A DNA stretch of 64,000 bases from Suillus spraguei (Eukaryota > Basidiomycota > Agaricomycetes > Boletales > Suillaceae): positions 34,060 through 98,059 of the forward strand of contig JABCPU010000255.1 of NCBI GenBank assembly GCA_016800925.1. Reading direction: 5' to 3'. A program made the position numbers and the translations under genes. The notes beneath the pieces were generated by a model, which was not told the origin of the DNA, did not search any database, and saw only the letters and a list, made by a program, of their open reading frames with translations. Shown in pieces: positions 31,440 through 44,341 of the stretch; position 1 is the first letter of the stretch, and the number at the start of each line of letters is the position of its first letter.

Positions 31440-33241
31440 ATGTCACAAACATTCTCGGACGCCGACATCGAAGAGGAGCAAATGCACTTCTCTAATGTCA
31501 TCGCAACATTTCAGCAATACGCTCAATACTCGGCAGGTGTTTTTCATCATTACACATTGCACTGTCCTTATGAATTACTTGTCATGTTAAGCTAGCGGCC
31601 AATAACAGGCGACGAAAAGACATCTACACACTTTCTCAAGATGACAAAGAACTTCTCGATGGCCTTGGGTACCGACAAAAACTTCAAGAAGTGGATAAAG
31701 CCATTTTGGTCAATGCAGAATTCTTGAAACTGATTGTTGCGGACCCCGAGATCTTTGGCCATGATCTCGACTCTACTAAAGATGGAGATGAGGAGAAGGC
31801 TGGTTGCGGGGCTTTGCAGGACCATTCGCATGGTTTGTGCTTGTACAAGAAAGAATCTGATTTGTGCCTAACAGCGTCGATGTTGCAGGTGACCTGCATT
31901 CACATTCTCATAGTCACCCGCATCACCTACACAGTCACTCGCATGACCATGCAAATGTCACCCCAGATCTTAGAGCTGTCAATAAGCATCAGCGAAAGTA
32001 TAAACCTACGGACTTTGACATGGACAAGTTGCGAAGCACTTTGAAGCAATTCGTGCGAGACTGGAGTCAGGAGGTAGTCAAACGATTCTACCCCCTTTCA
32101 GCATATGTAACTTGGGCTTGCATCACAGGGAAAAGAGGAACGGGAAACGTGTTACACGCCAATGAAAGACGCGTTGGTTGCGCATTTCTCGGACAAACCG
32201 TCCCCGGAGTCAAGGTCAGCTCAGGCTCTAAAATTTCTTCTTGACAACGTAGACGCATTAATTTACCAGAAAAAATATACGGGTGCTCGTCCCTGGTGCA
32301 GGCCTTGGCCGTTTGGCTTATGATATTGCGAATCTAGGTTTGCAGAGTTTACGTATTTCTGTTCTGAACTGGACTCAGTCAGTTTGCTAGGGTTCGCCTG
32401 TCAGGGAAACGAATTCTCTCATTACATGCTTCTGGCATCCTATCTTATTTTAAACAGGTAAGAAAAGTGGGAGTCCGAGCATACTGCTAAATATTTGATT
32501 TTGGTTGCAGGACTGATACAATTGGACAATACACCATATACCCTTACGTCCATTCTTTCTCCAACCTTCCTGACCGTGAAGCGATGCTATGCCCAGTGAC
32601 AATACCTGATGTCCTTCCCTCGGCCCTACCAGCCGGCTCAAACTTCTCCTTGGTTGCGGGTATGATTATTGATAGGTCCTCTGAGTGTTGTGGCTTCTCA
32701 ACGTTTCAGGCGATTTCGAGGAGATTTATGGCACAGAATACGAGGAAGGCGATTTCGAACCTCAGGCGGGGCAATGGGACGCTGTGATGACATGTTTCTT
32801 TATTGACACTGTGCGGATTTGTTCCTGTTCAGGTGTATTCTATCCTAATGAAGCTGTTTTAGGCAAAGAATATCATCAACTACCTTCGTATAATTCACCG
32901 GATATTAACACCTGGTGGAGTGTGGATCAATATGGGTGAGGGCAGTCCCTTTGTCTTAGTGCTTCTACTGATACATATCAGGCCCGTTGCTCTGGCACTT
33001 CGAAAACAATGCAACTAATGATCCATCCATTGAACTTGATCTCGAAGAAGTCAAAATACTAGCTCGAAAAATCGGCTTCGTGATATCTGTAAGTCTTTAT
33101 ATCGCATTCTGCTGTGTAAATCTGACGAGGACGATCTGCTATCAGGATGAGCAAACGATAGAGACAACTTACACGAGTAATTCCCGGTCTATGCTGGGAT
33201 ACGTTTATAAAACTGCTTTCTGGACGGCGACGAAAGCTTGA
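31440..33241 (+). CDS. Carnosine N-methyltransferase family (N2227) SAM-dependent methyltransferase
   Basis: Eleven exons: 31440-31536, 31596-31832, 31889-32073, 32129-32214, 32270-32337, 32391-32457, 32511-32659, 32710-32810, 32863-32935, 32982-33088, 33146-33241. The sum is 1266 nt, 421 residues, no disruption. The N-terminus has the HF..V...F..Y..YSAAANNRRRKD pattern. The SAM-binding motif is VLVPGAGLGRLAYDIA, followed by GFACQGNEFSHYML, the typical VAGDFEEIYG and DAVMTCFFIDTA blocks, GGVWIN.GPLLWHFEN, and a C-terminal SMLGYVYK.AFWTA. The family methylates the histidine ring of carnosine-like dipeptides; the physiological substrate in fungi is uncertain. A His-rich insert (about residues 112-130, start of exon 3) is unusual. 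All introns are 49-59 nt. Confidence 0.92.
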
Positions 33242-33596
33242 TGATAGATGCACCATGGGCTTTCCTCGTTTGTTGAATGACGGGCATTACTATGGTGCAG
33301 CCTCATGTGCGGCAGGTAGAGTGGTAGCGACTTCGGTTAATGTCCAGTTCCGATAAATTATGCGAGATACGTGCGTATATTTGTCGTCCGCCCATATCTA
33401 GTAACAGTAATCACATCGTAGTTCTGATACGATTGGAGATAGGTATTTCTGCACACCCATCATGCACATGCCCCATTATCGATGATTTGTTGTATTATGA
33501 TTTCTCGTTCCTGGCCCTCTGGAACTATGGACCTCAATACCCAGCAGTCTCAGGTAAGCAGAGCAAGCGCTCAAGCTGGAAAACTCAACGCTACTA
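33242..33596. other. Intergenic
   Basis: 3' flank of the methyltransferase gene. No gene seen up to the TA target of the pogo-like element. Confidence 0.4.
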
Positions 33597-34295
33597 CTAT
33601 TGGTTACCACTTGCTCGTGCACACCACATTTCGTGCAGTCACATAATTGTAACAGTGTAGTCACACTGGCCGATTTTGCAGTCCGCTCGACACGCTGTGG
33701 ATTAGACATTAGGAAGATATATACGAGTGTACCAGTAGCTAGTATGTAGTAAGCTAATTGAATATGTATTGCGGATTGCCGGAGTAATATGAACTGTGAC
33801 CATTAGGATGCCCAGACAGCAATGGCTGTGATACGACAGGGGTGGTTGTTGAGTTGCAACAAAATTGTTGAGGGAGTGCTTACATTGTGAGCTATGGCAG
33901 CACTGCGAAAACTGGCATGAACACCAGTCAAGGTATCACGGATGGCAGCCTGAATGCGAGCTTCTTTGGTGGGATCTCGGGGACCTTTCTGCTTCCCACC
34001 GACTTGAGTGCGCGCCATCCGTGCAGCGAGTAGACACGTTGCCACTAACGCGTCGAGTTAAAACTCCGCTGCGGCAGTGGACGGCAGGTGACAATGGAAG
34101 TGACAAAAGCCTTTGTCACAACCAAACATTTATCTCTCTTGTTTCTGTCCAAATGCACCTGTCTAAGCTCGTAAGACGTGCTTGTGTATTATTATTTAAA
34201 ATAGATGTAGTAGTTTGAACATTTTGTAGTAGGAAAAGTGTTGTTTTTGAGGAATGCACGAAATGTGGTGTGCACGAGCAAGTGGTAACCAATAG
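33597..34295 (-). mobile_element. Pogo/Tc1-mariner-like DNA transposon relic
   Basis: Perfect 41-bp terminal inverted repeats, left starting CTATTGGTTACCACTTGCTC (33597-33637), are mirrored at 34255-34295 and flanked on both sides by TA (33595-33596, 34296-34297), the target duplication of this superfamily. At only 699 bp it is internally deleted. Minus-strand codons 34030-33850 encode KEARIQAAIRDTLTG and a following SA.IAHNVS stretch, the psq-type helix-turn-helix at the N-terminus of pogo-like transposases. The DDE catalytic part is gone. Confidence 0.85.
33803..34045 (-). pseudogene. Transposase N-terminal HTH fragment
   Basis: An 80-codon frame with a psq-like helix-turn-helix, ending in unrelated sequence. 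It is the only coding remnant of the 33597-34295 element and lacks any catalytic residues. Confidence 0.65.
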
Positions 34296-34409
34296 TACCT
34301 GAACCCAGACTGGTGACCACAGTTCGAACCCAACTCACATGTATGAGTCTGGTTCGAATGTTCTTGTTGGATAAGCCTAAATACGTGAGAACAATTCATC
34401 TGTGAGATA

Positions 34410-36526
34410 TCATACCCCTGCATGCCCATCATGTATCCCCCGCCCTACTTTAATATCTTGCTGCAATTTCATCTCTCGTTTTTGATTCCTCATTCTCTGA
34501 CTCTCTCTGATCCCAAAACCATCCCGAAAGATGCTCTGAACCTCCTCGAGGCTCAGCCCGGCAGTCTCAGGGAAGCAGAACACGCAAAATAGCCATCCTA
34601 ACAGGCACAGCCCTGCATAGAACCCGAACGCACCTGCAGGGGTAATTTTTGCCATGAGAGAGAGGTATGTAGAGGCGATGAGAAGGTTGCCGGCCCAGTT
34701 TGTCGCAGTCGAAAGCGATGTGCCGATGCCGCGGACTGCACGAAACGTCAGTCCTGAACTCACGGGTAGGAGAAATAATGATGTGACCTTCGAGACCGAA
34801 GAGCTCGCCTTGCTGCCACGGGACGTTTCCCAAGCCCGTTGCATATGATGCGACAAGATGATCATCGAGAGAAGAACAATCGCTGACCATGATCTGGAAT
34901 AAGATACGCCATTGACTAGTTCGCCGCCTGTATGCAGTGTCATATCTACCAAGTCCAGGTCTGTCATCTGACACGTCGTGCAACGAATAGAAACATACAA
35001 TGGAACGCGATGCTGGCAAGGGCGAGGCCAAAAACCATGCCTGGTGCAGAGAACACCATAATCCTCCGTCGTCCCACGATATCAATATACTTCAATGCAA
35101 AAAGTGTGAAGACGAAATTTGTCCCACTGATGATGAGTCCAACCGCTGTAGGCTGGTTGAACCCTATCTCCTGGAAGAGTGACGCAGAGTAATACATGAG
35201 GGTATTGAATCCACAGAGTTGTTGGAACGCTTGCATGCCGCATCCGATGACTTTGCAATGTAAGTACAGCAAGACTGTGCAAGCAATGGGTACATCTTAC
35301 TCAATGCTCTACGGTTTACTGGAACAGTGATCATGGAGTTGGAGCGCTCAAAGAAGGTGGTGGAATTTGCGATGTCGATACTTTGCTGTACCGATGCACG
35401 GAGAACCTGAAGCTATGAGATAGTTCAGACCATTTACCAGTGCTCGACCGACTAACACAGAGAATACCTGTAAATCAATCTGTTCAGCCGTGGCTTGCGA
35501 GTAGACACGTTCTAACACTCTGTGCGCGGCCTCTATATTGCCCTTCCGGATAAGTATCCTTGCTGGAAAACGAAGGTGATTGTTAGTCATCCCTCGGCAC
35601 ATGACGTTATACGATCACAGAGGAAAGAAACTCACGACTCTCCGGTAAAAATGTCAAACACATCAGTTGAATGCCAGCTGGGACGGTACCAAGTCCAACC
35701 ATCCATCTCCAACCACCACTAACATTTGCAAAGCCTGCATCGATTCCATAAGCAACTACCTGCCCAAAGGTAATCATTACGACGTTCAATACCACCATGC
35801 GCCCACGCATGTGTGTAGGTGACAACTCTTGTATATACAGGGGTGCGACACACGATGCAAGACCCACACCGATACCGATAAGGAATCGGCAACCAATCTA
35901 GTAACGTTCAAGTTTGTGATCAGCATATGGCAAATGAAGCAATGAGGGCGCATGGAGAAGGAAGCATACCATACTCCAAACTGTGTGACACACTGCCTGT
36001 CCGAGGGCTCCGCCGATAAAGATGATGTCTGCGATGCCAAGAACGGGTCGACGGCCCGTCCAGTCTGACATAGCACCAGCGGCAAGGCCCCCGAGTAATG
36101 CGCCCAATGTGGTGGCAGATGTGATGAGTTCCTAGAATGATGGGGTCAGTGATCATAAGTGCATAGAATTAGGTCTCGGACATCCGGCTCACCTTCTGTC
36201 CGTCTGATAATTGGGCCGGTCCAAGATCTCTGTTGATGGTAACTAGAGTACCAGAGATTACACCAGTATCATAGCCTGTTTATACATCGTACGGTCAGTC
36301 GTTCACCGTCTCAACAGCGAATCATACGGTCCATACCAAACAACAACCCAGATATAGTACAACAAGCCACAAGAAGCCAAACAAACCAAGTTGTACGTTT
36401 TTCGACCTCTGCTACATCTGCGCATTGCGAGACATGGGCCCCAGCGGTGTTTCCTCGAACTTCATATAACTCATCTTGCGTGTGGTCTTTCGCTTGGCGC
36501 TTCTCGTCAAAAGAAGACTGAGTCAT
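34410..36526 (-). CDS. Myo-inositol-type sugar transporter (MFS, 12 TM)
   Basis: Nine exons: 36526-36337, 36275-36193, 36131-35970, 35897-35636, 35562-35468, 35406-35301, 35250-34999, 34945-34788, 34735-34410. Sugar-porter signatures in order: GLLFGYDTGVISGTL in TM1, SDWTGRRPVLGIAD after TM2, PLYIQELSPTHMRGR after TM4, LPESPRILIRKG between the halves, AFQQLCGFNTLMYYS in TM7, VGRRRIM after TM8, GNVPWQQGELF in TM10, and FCFPETAGLSLEEVQ at the end. The SDGQKELITSATTLGALLGG context is typical of fungal ITR-type myo-inositol/proton symporters. One base is missing in a T run of exon 8 (AA on the plus strand, 34855-34856), shifting the frame by one. As everything else is intact, a sequence error is likely; otherwise a very young pseudogene. 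Confidence 0.88.
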
Positions 36527-38098
36527 AATAGAAAATGTAGGCGTTAGTGAGTCTCACAACTTCAAGTTTGTCTTTGAAATGGGTTCTTATACCTGCTCAG
36601 CCGTCTGGCGCCGGAGTTGGATACGATTTGGAACATCGTCACTGGGGTTTCTAAATTCTCAGGCTACAGCTCAGACTTGGTATTATAGATCACGTGAACT
36701 CGATACTGTCAAGTTGAAGTTGTGCTGCCACGCTGGTGATTATCCCAGGGGCAACGCTGACAGCGAACCTGCAGTCCAAATACGTACTGGATTGCTATTA
36801 GTGAGTTCGAGACTGTGTCCGGCCCGGGATTCTCATGTATCGAGAAATGATAGGATATGAACAGTCTTTAAAGTAGAACATGATGGTGGCATAAGTCGCA
36901 TGAGTCGACAGGTGCATAGCCGCAGCGTGCACACGAGATCCTTGCCACGAGATCACTGCATCGGGCCGGACCACGACATAGTACGAATCCATCGGGATTC
37001 GGCAGGCATAATGCATACTTCTTCATTTTGGAGATGCCTGCAGATAAAAGGAATGTCTGCATCTATGACTCAGTTAACTGTCAATCGCAGGCTACCAGTA
37101 TTGACGGATCCTGTGTCCGCATTGTTATACTACCCTAGATCTGATATATCTCAGATAACTACACTTTCGCTCCCCTGATAATCCTTTCAAGACTGAAAAA
37201 CATATCTTATCCACACGGTATGTACTATATTAGTTCCCCGTTACCTTCAAGAAGTGACACCGATACTTTCCTACACAACTGGAACTTGTGTCCTGAATAG
37301 ATGATGTCGCTGATAATTACCCTATGGATGTCATTTATTCCGATCTAGAGATCTCAATGATCGAGCTGCTACCTAAGACCAAACTGCATTGTGAAGTTGA
37401 CCTCGAAGTCATTACTGCTGATAAAGAAGGTAACTCTTAATGTTTTTCCTGTTTATCTTTGTCGCTCACGTCTCATGGCAAACACTCGGGAACGTGAACA
37501 AGTTACGTGCGGACATATGCATATCATTTTGCATTCGACCATATATGACATTGCAAATACACCATTGGTCTCACTTGCTACCAAGATTGATTTCTGTCAT
37601 CAAAAGTTCAACTGGACTGCAAGCAGCTGTGCTGTAGGTAAACGTTCCGAGGTCCGCACGACTAGGCTGCAATAGCATTCAGACGGCCCCCCTAGCCTTG
37701 ATGTAGCAGGGGGGGTCGATCTGCGGCAGTGGTGTTATATCGGCCATCATGGTTACTGCGGGCAACATGATTATAATGGTGAGTGAGATCAATATCAAAG
37801 CTACGCTAATTTTGATCCTATCGAGTCGCAAGCGCCGCGCAGCACGGCCTCTTTCAAGACATAAAAAGCAATCGGATGTGGTGAGTCACGGTGCCTCTTT
37901 GACGTGGGCCTAAAAACTCAATGAAGTTGAGCAGTGGCAAGGGATCGCGGTGGTACCTTTCTCTCAAGCTTGAGACTGATATCTTGTCATGATCAGACTA
38001 ATGTATGGTTTGTTATACTCCACGTACAAACGGATGCTAGGTTCCAACAGAAAGTCGTAGACACCAACTAGGTCATGGAAAATGCTTCTTCGCACAAC
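36527..38098. other. Intergenic region
   Basis: No convincing gene. From about 37600 onward the sequence is repeated at about 46004 (for example TGCAATAGCATTCAG and GTGGTGTTATAT.GGCCATC), marking the left edge of the 37.6-50.6 kb tandem duplication. Confidence 0.5.
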
Positions 38099-38961
38099 TC
38101 AGAGCTTCGCTCTTGGTAGCTGGATTCCATTCACGATAGCATCTGGACGCTCGTATTGGATACAGTGGCCAATACCTGGGAGAAATATGATATTCAGTCT
38201 CTCAACGTCACGAGGGACGTCCTCTAGACGGCAAACAGCGCCGACCTTCGAATCTGACACCAGTACGGTGATCTTCACATGAGGGGGGATGTCTTTGAGC
38301 AAGCCACTGAAAGACCATGGCTTGTTATGCTGTTCACAACAACGGCAGAAATATCAGTAACATTGGCCATGTCCATAGCTGTAATATTACCAAAAAGACT
38401 CCTTCAACAGTAGTTTGGTCGTACATTGAAACCCCTAATGCGTGTAACACACAGTCACGTCTTGACCAGCTATGATCATTAACTAGCTGCTCGGTGGTCT
38501 TGACATTCGCAAACTCATTAAGAATCCAACTTTATGCATTTCAGTTGTCCCCTCAATCGCGAGGGGGGATCGAGGAGTATGAGATTGGTTTCTTTCGTTT
38601 TAGGCAAGAATGGTAAAAGCGACAAGGCCACCGGGCCTCCAAGAGAAAGACCTACAATCACATCGTAGGTCGTGTCCTCGATAAAGTATGATCGGAGGTC
38701 CTCTGCAAGGGTGGACATGCGGTAGTCGGTGCCCCGTCTCCATCCATGCCCAAGGAGATTTGGCGCCACGACAAAGAACCCTGTGAAGCCTATTGAAAAC
38801 AGTGCATCATTGTCATAGTAACACAAAACCGGACCTTCCGCTACTAATAGCTGAGCGACACTCTCCCATGAACTCGAGCAAGCAAGCAACCCATGAATAA
38901 GCAGAGCTTTCCTAGGAGCAGCGGGAAAACCCCACTGGGACGCCGAAATTGACGCGTACAT
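38099..38961 (-). CDS. Alpha/beta hydrolase fold protein
   Basis: Three exons: 38961-38835, 38780-38391, 38329-38099. The oxyanion-loop motif LIHGLLACSSSWE is near residue 20 and the nucleophile elbow GLSLGG lies in exon 2. An acid candidate is in VLVSDSKVG, and the catalytic His is in GIGHCIQYERPDAIV near the C-terminus, so a complete Ser-Asp-His triad is possible. Length (about 250 residues) fits small fungal hydrolases. Two single bases are missing, both in runs (a C6 run at plus-strand 38563-38568 and an A2 at 38518-38519). Correcting both gives one frame, so the interruption may be technical. Substrate unknown. Confidence 0.75.
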
Positions 38962-41390
38962 ACTAATACGGTTTGGATAATCAGAATTCCGCTAGCGGAG
39001 CCCGTATGAGTGAACCGGTTCAGAATTCAAGTCTGACTTCGAAGATCGGAGGAGGATTAGAAAGGGAAGTAACGAAGAGTGCGCGTTTGAAGGTCGTACA
39101 GCACATACTGACCGAAATAGACGTATGACACTGAGAGTCGACAGGGGTATCCCTGTGTTAAGAATAGTCCATTCATCAAAGGAAAGTGCCCTGTGCCTGA
39201 CAGCAATCCCGATGACGTGTCTGCTTAAATGTGAAAGCCACACTCTCTAAATCATACGTCCGCTTCACAATGAGTGTGCCAGAGGGAGAGCACAAAGCGG
39301 TCTCGGCTTCCATGTTAGCACTGCAAAATATTTCACATCTTCCCCTACTTTATCACAGCTGGCCGCGAAGCAGGCAGCTAAGTCATCAATGACATCTAGA
39401 GTCTGTTGGGTCAAGAAAATGACTGTAACGTCACAGTTCGTTGTGTCTTTGAAATGACTCTGATGCCAACCTGGGCCCAACCAATGCTTAGACTCTTCAT
39501 GCTATGCAGGCAAATGCAATGACTCTTACCTGCAGTCATGAATGTTGCGGGCCCTTCCACTACAATAACAATTCATATTGCTGCTTGCACATGCACGTTC
39601 ACCTTGGCATCAGATTGCGTCGTCTGAAGTCGTCAGCACTAATAAAGATATCGTCTTCGTGGTCTTGACAACAGTATCAGGTTGTAAAAATTGCACGTGT
39701 GTGATGGGCGGACATGTCGAACTAAGGACAGTGTACAGACTAAGACACGGAGAGGGAATTGTGCAGGGTACTGTTGGATTACGTACAGTCTGATTGATGG
39801 AGATTAGAGCAATCTGGTTTGCGAAGCGTAAGGTTGAAGGGGAGAACGATGCTCATAAAAACTACCTCCTAGCGAAATTCACTTGGCCTGGAAACTGTCG
39901 ATGATGTGATGCACGCACTGGCCCGAAGATACCTTCCCCGCCACAATCATATCCCATCTCTGTCAAGAACGATTCCTGCTTTCGAGTCTTTATCAGTACT
40001 CCGCTATCCATTTTCTGGCACGGCTCGGATAGTTCGCAGAACTCACTAATCGAGTGGACCTGGATGATCATTGAGCCTATTATTACTCGGAAAAAGGTGT
40101 CTCAGTGACGGGAAGCGAACGAAAACGGACAATATGACTGTACCTTCTATGACAACTGCGAAGTAGAGAGACGCGTTGCGAACGAATATCACATCTGGAG
40201 AGATGAGATGAGATGAAGAGGGCATATCAAGGAGAAGTTGTTAAATTTGAATCTGTTTTATGTGCGGGAAGGTCCCAGACCAGTGCGAGGTCTGGGCAAG
40301 GTGCGCATGGGTCTGGTGTAATTCGCGAATGAGATCTTTGAAACACTACTTTCCCACAGATGTATTGCCCTCTCTGACCTTCACGACCTGATCTCGGGCT
40401 AACGATAGAAAATAGGATTTTCATTAAACATCCTAGTATGACCGTGAAGTGATGCGGAGTTTCTGTGTCACAAGGCTACCCATCGACATCTGCTGGTTGT
40501 TGTTGCAACCCTCATTCGAGCGGACGGACACATGCTCTTGCCTGGAACGAAGTGATATCAATATTTTCCCCGGGAACTTTGTTATTCCATCCAAAGAGCT
40601 GCGTCTGCCTCGTGATAGCCGAGGCCGTTCTGCACGCCATTATGTCGGTACAGTTTATCCGTGCCCTTCGGCTTCCCTGGGCCTGGAAGAATAAACGATC
40701 ACCGTGGGCATTTCGGTCTTAAAGTGGTTTGCTCGAGGAAACTGCATGACCTATGAGGCAAGGATGTAAGCATACCAACAAGTATCTTCGTTACCCCCGC
40801 TCCACAATTGGGACGTGATGCTCCCGTCAACGACAATTGAAACCAAGAAGCCTTCCGAGTTACAAATGGTGCTAGATTGCAGATCAACAAGATCGTAAAA
40901 ATAAAGTCACGTCGATCCATACGCTGGCACGATGTTTCAAGATAACCATCATGGTTCGAGTATGCGCAGTGGTATTGAAAGAAAGCGTTGGGTGTTGCTT
41001 GTACAGACTGAACGTTATAAATGGGGAAAGTCAGTTCGAGATTGGTAGTTATTCAAACCAAGCACCATGAGTTACGGCGATAGGAAGTGTTTATTCTGAA
41101 GAATTTCCAGGACGCGATCACACAACTGAGTGCTTCGTGGAAGAGAAGCATTACTGGAGGATCAAGTTGCAGATATCAACAACTTGCCTACAGGCCAGAT
41201 GACACACAACACACCTTCTAGAAGTTCCTATTTTGTTTCCCTATGCCGACTGCTAGGGCCACTCATTCACAACGATGTTTTACGCATGAAAACGTCACCA
41301 CAGAATGCTGCGGGAAGTCCCCAATATTAATATAGAAGCGACGCGAATACCAGTATTTAATGTTCACCGGCCTTCGTGTAGGATTCAACT
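38962..41390. other. Intergenic, partly duplicated
   Basis: No recognised gene. The segment 39080-39800 is repeated with about 85-90% similarity (eye estimate) at 46265-46930, including GACACTGAGAGTCGACAGGG and a stretch ending CTTACCTGCAGTCATG. A minus-strand frame at 39862-40071 (SISEFCELSEPCQKMDSG) has no recognisable family. The last 60 bp carry AT-rich TATA-like sequence (AATATTAATATAG, TATTTAATG), probably the GH3 promoter. Confidence 0.4.
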
Positions 41391-44067
41391 ATGTGGCCTT
41401 CAAAGCACATCACTCTTGTTTCTGCCCTTGCAGTAGGCAATGTTTTTGGTTACGGCTTTCCTGATTGTGAAGGCGGGCCTCTAGCAAGTAATGCAGTCTG
41501 CAACACTGCTCTTGACCCCATTACGCGAGCAACTTCCTTGGTCGAGTTGTTCACTGTTCCAGAGCTGATCGATAATACTGTCAACACGTCTCCTGGGGTT
41601 CCTCGTCTGGGTTTGCCAGCGTACCAGTGGTGGTCAGAAGCCTTGGTGAATGATAATGTTTAACAGAGGTTCGGAGTCTGCCGAGACTGACTTGCTCGTG
41701 TCCAGCACGGAGTAGCAAACAGTCCAGGTGTTAACTTCTCGACGTCAGGCGAATTCAGCTATGCGACATCGTTTCCCCAGCCGATCCTTATGGGTGCTGC
41801 GTTTGATGATGAATTGATTAAGTCTGTTGGAAGCATCGTGGGCATGGAGGGACGTGCCTTCAACAACTACGGGCGCGCGGGCCTGGACTTCTGGACGCCA
41901 AATATCAATCCGTTCAAAGACCCTCGATGGGGCAGAGGGCAGGAAACGCCTGGAGAAGATCCATACCACCTTTCCCAATACGTGTACAACCTCGTAGTTG
42001 GCTTGCAAGGCGGTCTTGACCCGCAGCCTTACTACCAGGTTGTTTCCACTTGTAAACATTTTGCGGGCTACGATCTTGAGGACTGGGATGGCAATGTTCG
42101 ATATGGATTTAACGCAGTTATTACGTCTCAAGATCTCGTGGAATACTACCTGCCCTCATTCCAGAGTTGTTATAGAGATGCCAAAGTTGGTGCTGCCATG
42201 TGCGTACTACTACAACTCCTCGCACAGTACTATTGTGTCCATCCATTCTACCTGTTTTTAATGCAGGTGCTCGTACAATGCCGTCAATGGCGTTCCTTCT
42301 TGTGCAGACACGTACTTGCTCCAAGACATCCTCCGCGATTTCTACGGCTTCGCACGAGACCGATGGGTACATTCAAAGTTACTCTACTTGTATATAGTGA
42401 TTTGATGACTTACCAACAGATCACGAGTGATTGTGGCAAGTAGAATCTACATCATTACTTGGCCTCGAGATCAAGCTTTACTCTTCAGATGCTGTCCAAA
42501 ATATCTACTTTCCCCACAACTATGCAACCCCTCAGCAGGCTGTCGCAGATGCACTCAAGGCAGGAACTGACCTCGATTGTGGAAATTTCTACCCAGAGTG
42601 GTTGCCAGTCGCATATAACGAGTCTCTTATCACAGAGACCGACCTACGGACGGCTCTTGTTCACCAGTATGCCTCGCTCGTCCGGTATGGCGCTTTCGCG
42701 CATGACAATGTTTGTACTGATACAGTGCTTTAGCCTCGGTTATTTTGATCCAGAAGATCGGCAACCTTACAGAAAATACGACTGGAGTAGCATCGATACT
42801 CCCCCCGCCCGATGGCTTGCATACCAAGCTGCTGTGGAGGGTATTGTTCTCCTGAAGAACGACCGTACTCTGCCGCTCTCAAGTAGCATCAATAATATCG
42901 CTTTGATCGGCCCATGGGCAAACGCAACTACCCAGATGCAAGGCAACTACTTCGGTGTCGCTCCCTATCTCATCAGCCCCGTCATGGGCGCGATGGATAA
43001 TGGCTATAACGTCACCTACGTGTTGGGCACCAACATTACATCTAACGATACCAGTGGATTTGCCGCTGCTGTTGCGGCCGCAACGGAGGCAGACGTTATC
43101 ATCTACGCTGGCGGTATCGATCTCACCGTCGAGGCTGAGAACATGGATCGCTACACGATTACTTGGCCTGGGAATCAGCTCGAACTTATTGCTCAGCTTC
43201 AGGCGATAGGCAAGCCTTTGGTTGTGGTGCAATTTGGCGGTGGACAAATCGATGACACCGTTCTCAAGGGCAATGCCTCTGTCAGTGACTAATCCATCTT
43301 TTCCAATTAAATTGCTCAACAACTGATATAGGTCAATGCGCTCGTTTGGGCAGGGTATCCAGGCCAGAGTGGCGGAAAGGCCATTTTCGACATCCTCGTT
43401 GGAAAAGTCGCGCCTGCTGGGCGCCTTCCTATCACACAGTACCCAGCAAACTATGTTAACGAGATCCCCATGACGGATATGAACCTCCGTCCCAACTCAA
43501 TGAGCCCGGGTCGTACCTATACCTGGTACACCGATATCCCTGTCTACGAATTCGGATATGGCGAGCACTATACTACATTTTCTTACGAATGGGTGCAAGC
43601 CCCCGCAGCATCATACAGCATCCAGGCTCTTGTTAATGGAGGGAAGTATGCTGCGTACTTGGACGTCGCACCATTTGCTACGCTCGTTGTCAGTGTAATG
43701 AACGCCGGGAACAGTATGTGACCTACAATTTGTCGTGCCCTATTACGTCATCATCTTTTCTTCAGGGACGTCCGACTATATTTCCCTTCTTTTCGCCAGT
43801 GGCACGTATGGAGATGCTCCCTACCCTAACAAGGTTCTTGTCAGTTACGCCCGCTCTCACGGTATTACACCGGGCACCACTGCAACAGCTGAGCTACCAA
43901 TTGCACTTGGCAATCTCGCAAGAGCAGACACCAATGGCAACTTCTGGCTCTACCCCGGCACCTATGAGCTTGCGCTTGACACTAGTAGAGTTTTAACCTC
44001 CAAATTCGAATTGACGGGAAGTCCTGCACAACTCACTTCCTTTCCGCAAAACACCGTGACTTCATGA
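41391..44067 (+). CDS. Secreted GH3 beta-xylosidase
   Basis: Eight exons: 41391-41645, 41706-42199, 42267-42366, 42420-42435, 42489-42684, 42734-43280, 43332-43713, 43766-44067. The sum is 2292 nt, 763 residues, no disruption. A signal peptide covers about residues 1-20 (hydrophobic LVSALAVGNVFG). The GH3 N-domain shows NTSPGVPRLGLPAYQWWSEA, GRAGLDFWTPNINPFKDPRW and CKHFAGYDLEDW. The nucleophile motif TSDCDAV spans a 16-nt exon. The C-domain (LLKND.TLPLS, IDLTVEAENMD, PGQSGGKAIFDIL) and a fibronectin-III-like end follow. It should release xylose from xylo-oligosaccharides in hemicellulose breakdown outside the cell. The intron after 42435 uses a GC donor (GCAAGT). A broken duplicate is at 47423. 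Confidence 0.93.
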
Positions 44068-44341
44068 TGTTGTACTGCCTCCAAGTCCTCACGATTGACG
44101 TTATGCCACGACTTCGATGTGTTTGTTACATTTACATGCACAATCAGAAGTTGATTTTCCGAGCAACTACTGGATCTGAGAATCTTTGCCGCGGGTAGTT
44201 AACAGCAAGGAATATATTATTAGACTGCCCTGGAAGCTAAGGGAAGGTACGACATAAGAAGTTGTGTATGGTTCTTCTAATCAGCCGGCGCCAGCTGCCT
44301 ATCCTTTTCATATAATAACAATATATGTAGTGTGGGTGAAG

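Noticed and set aside
42204..42268. Alternative GH3 exon-2 donor at GTACTA (after TGC)
   Set aside because: It would shift the next exon. The donor GTGCGT at 42200 restores the MCSYNAVNG frame expected for the family.
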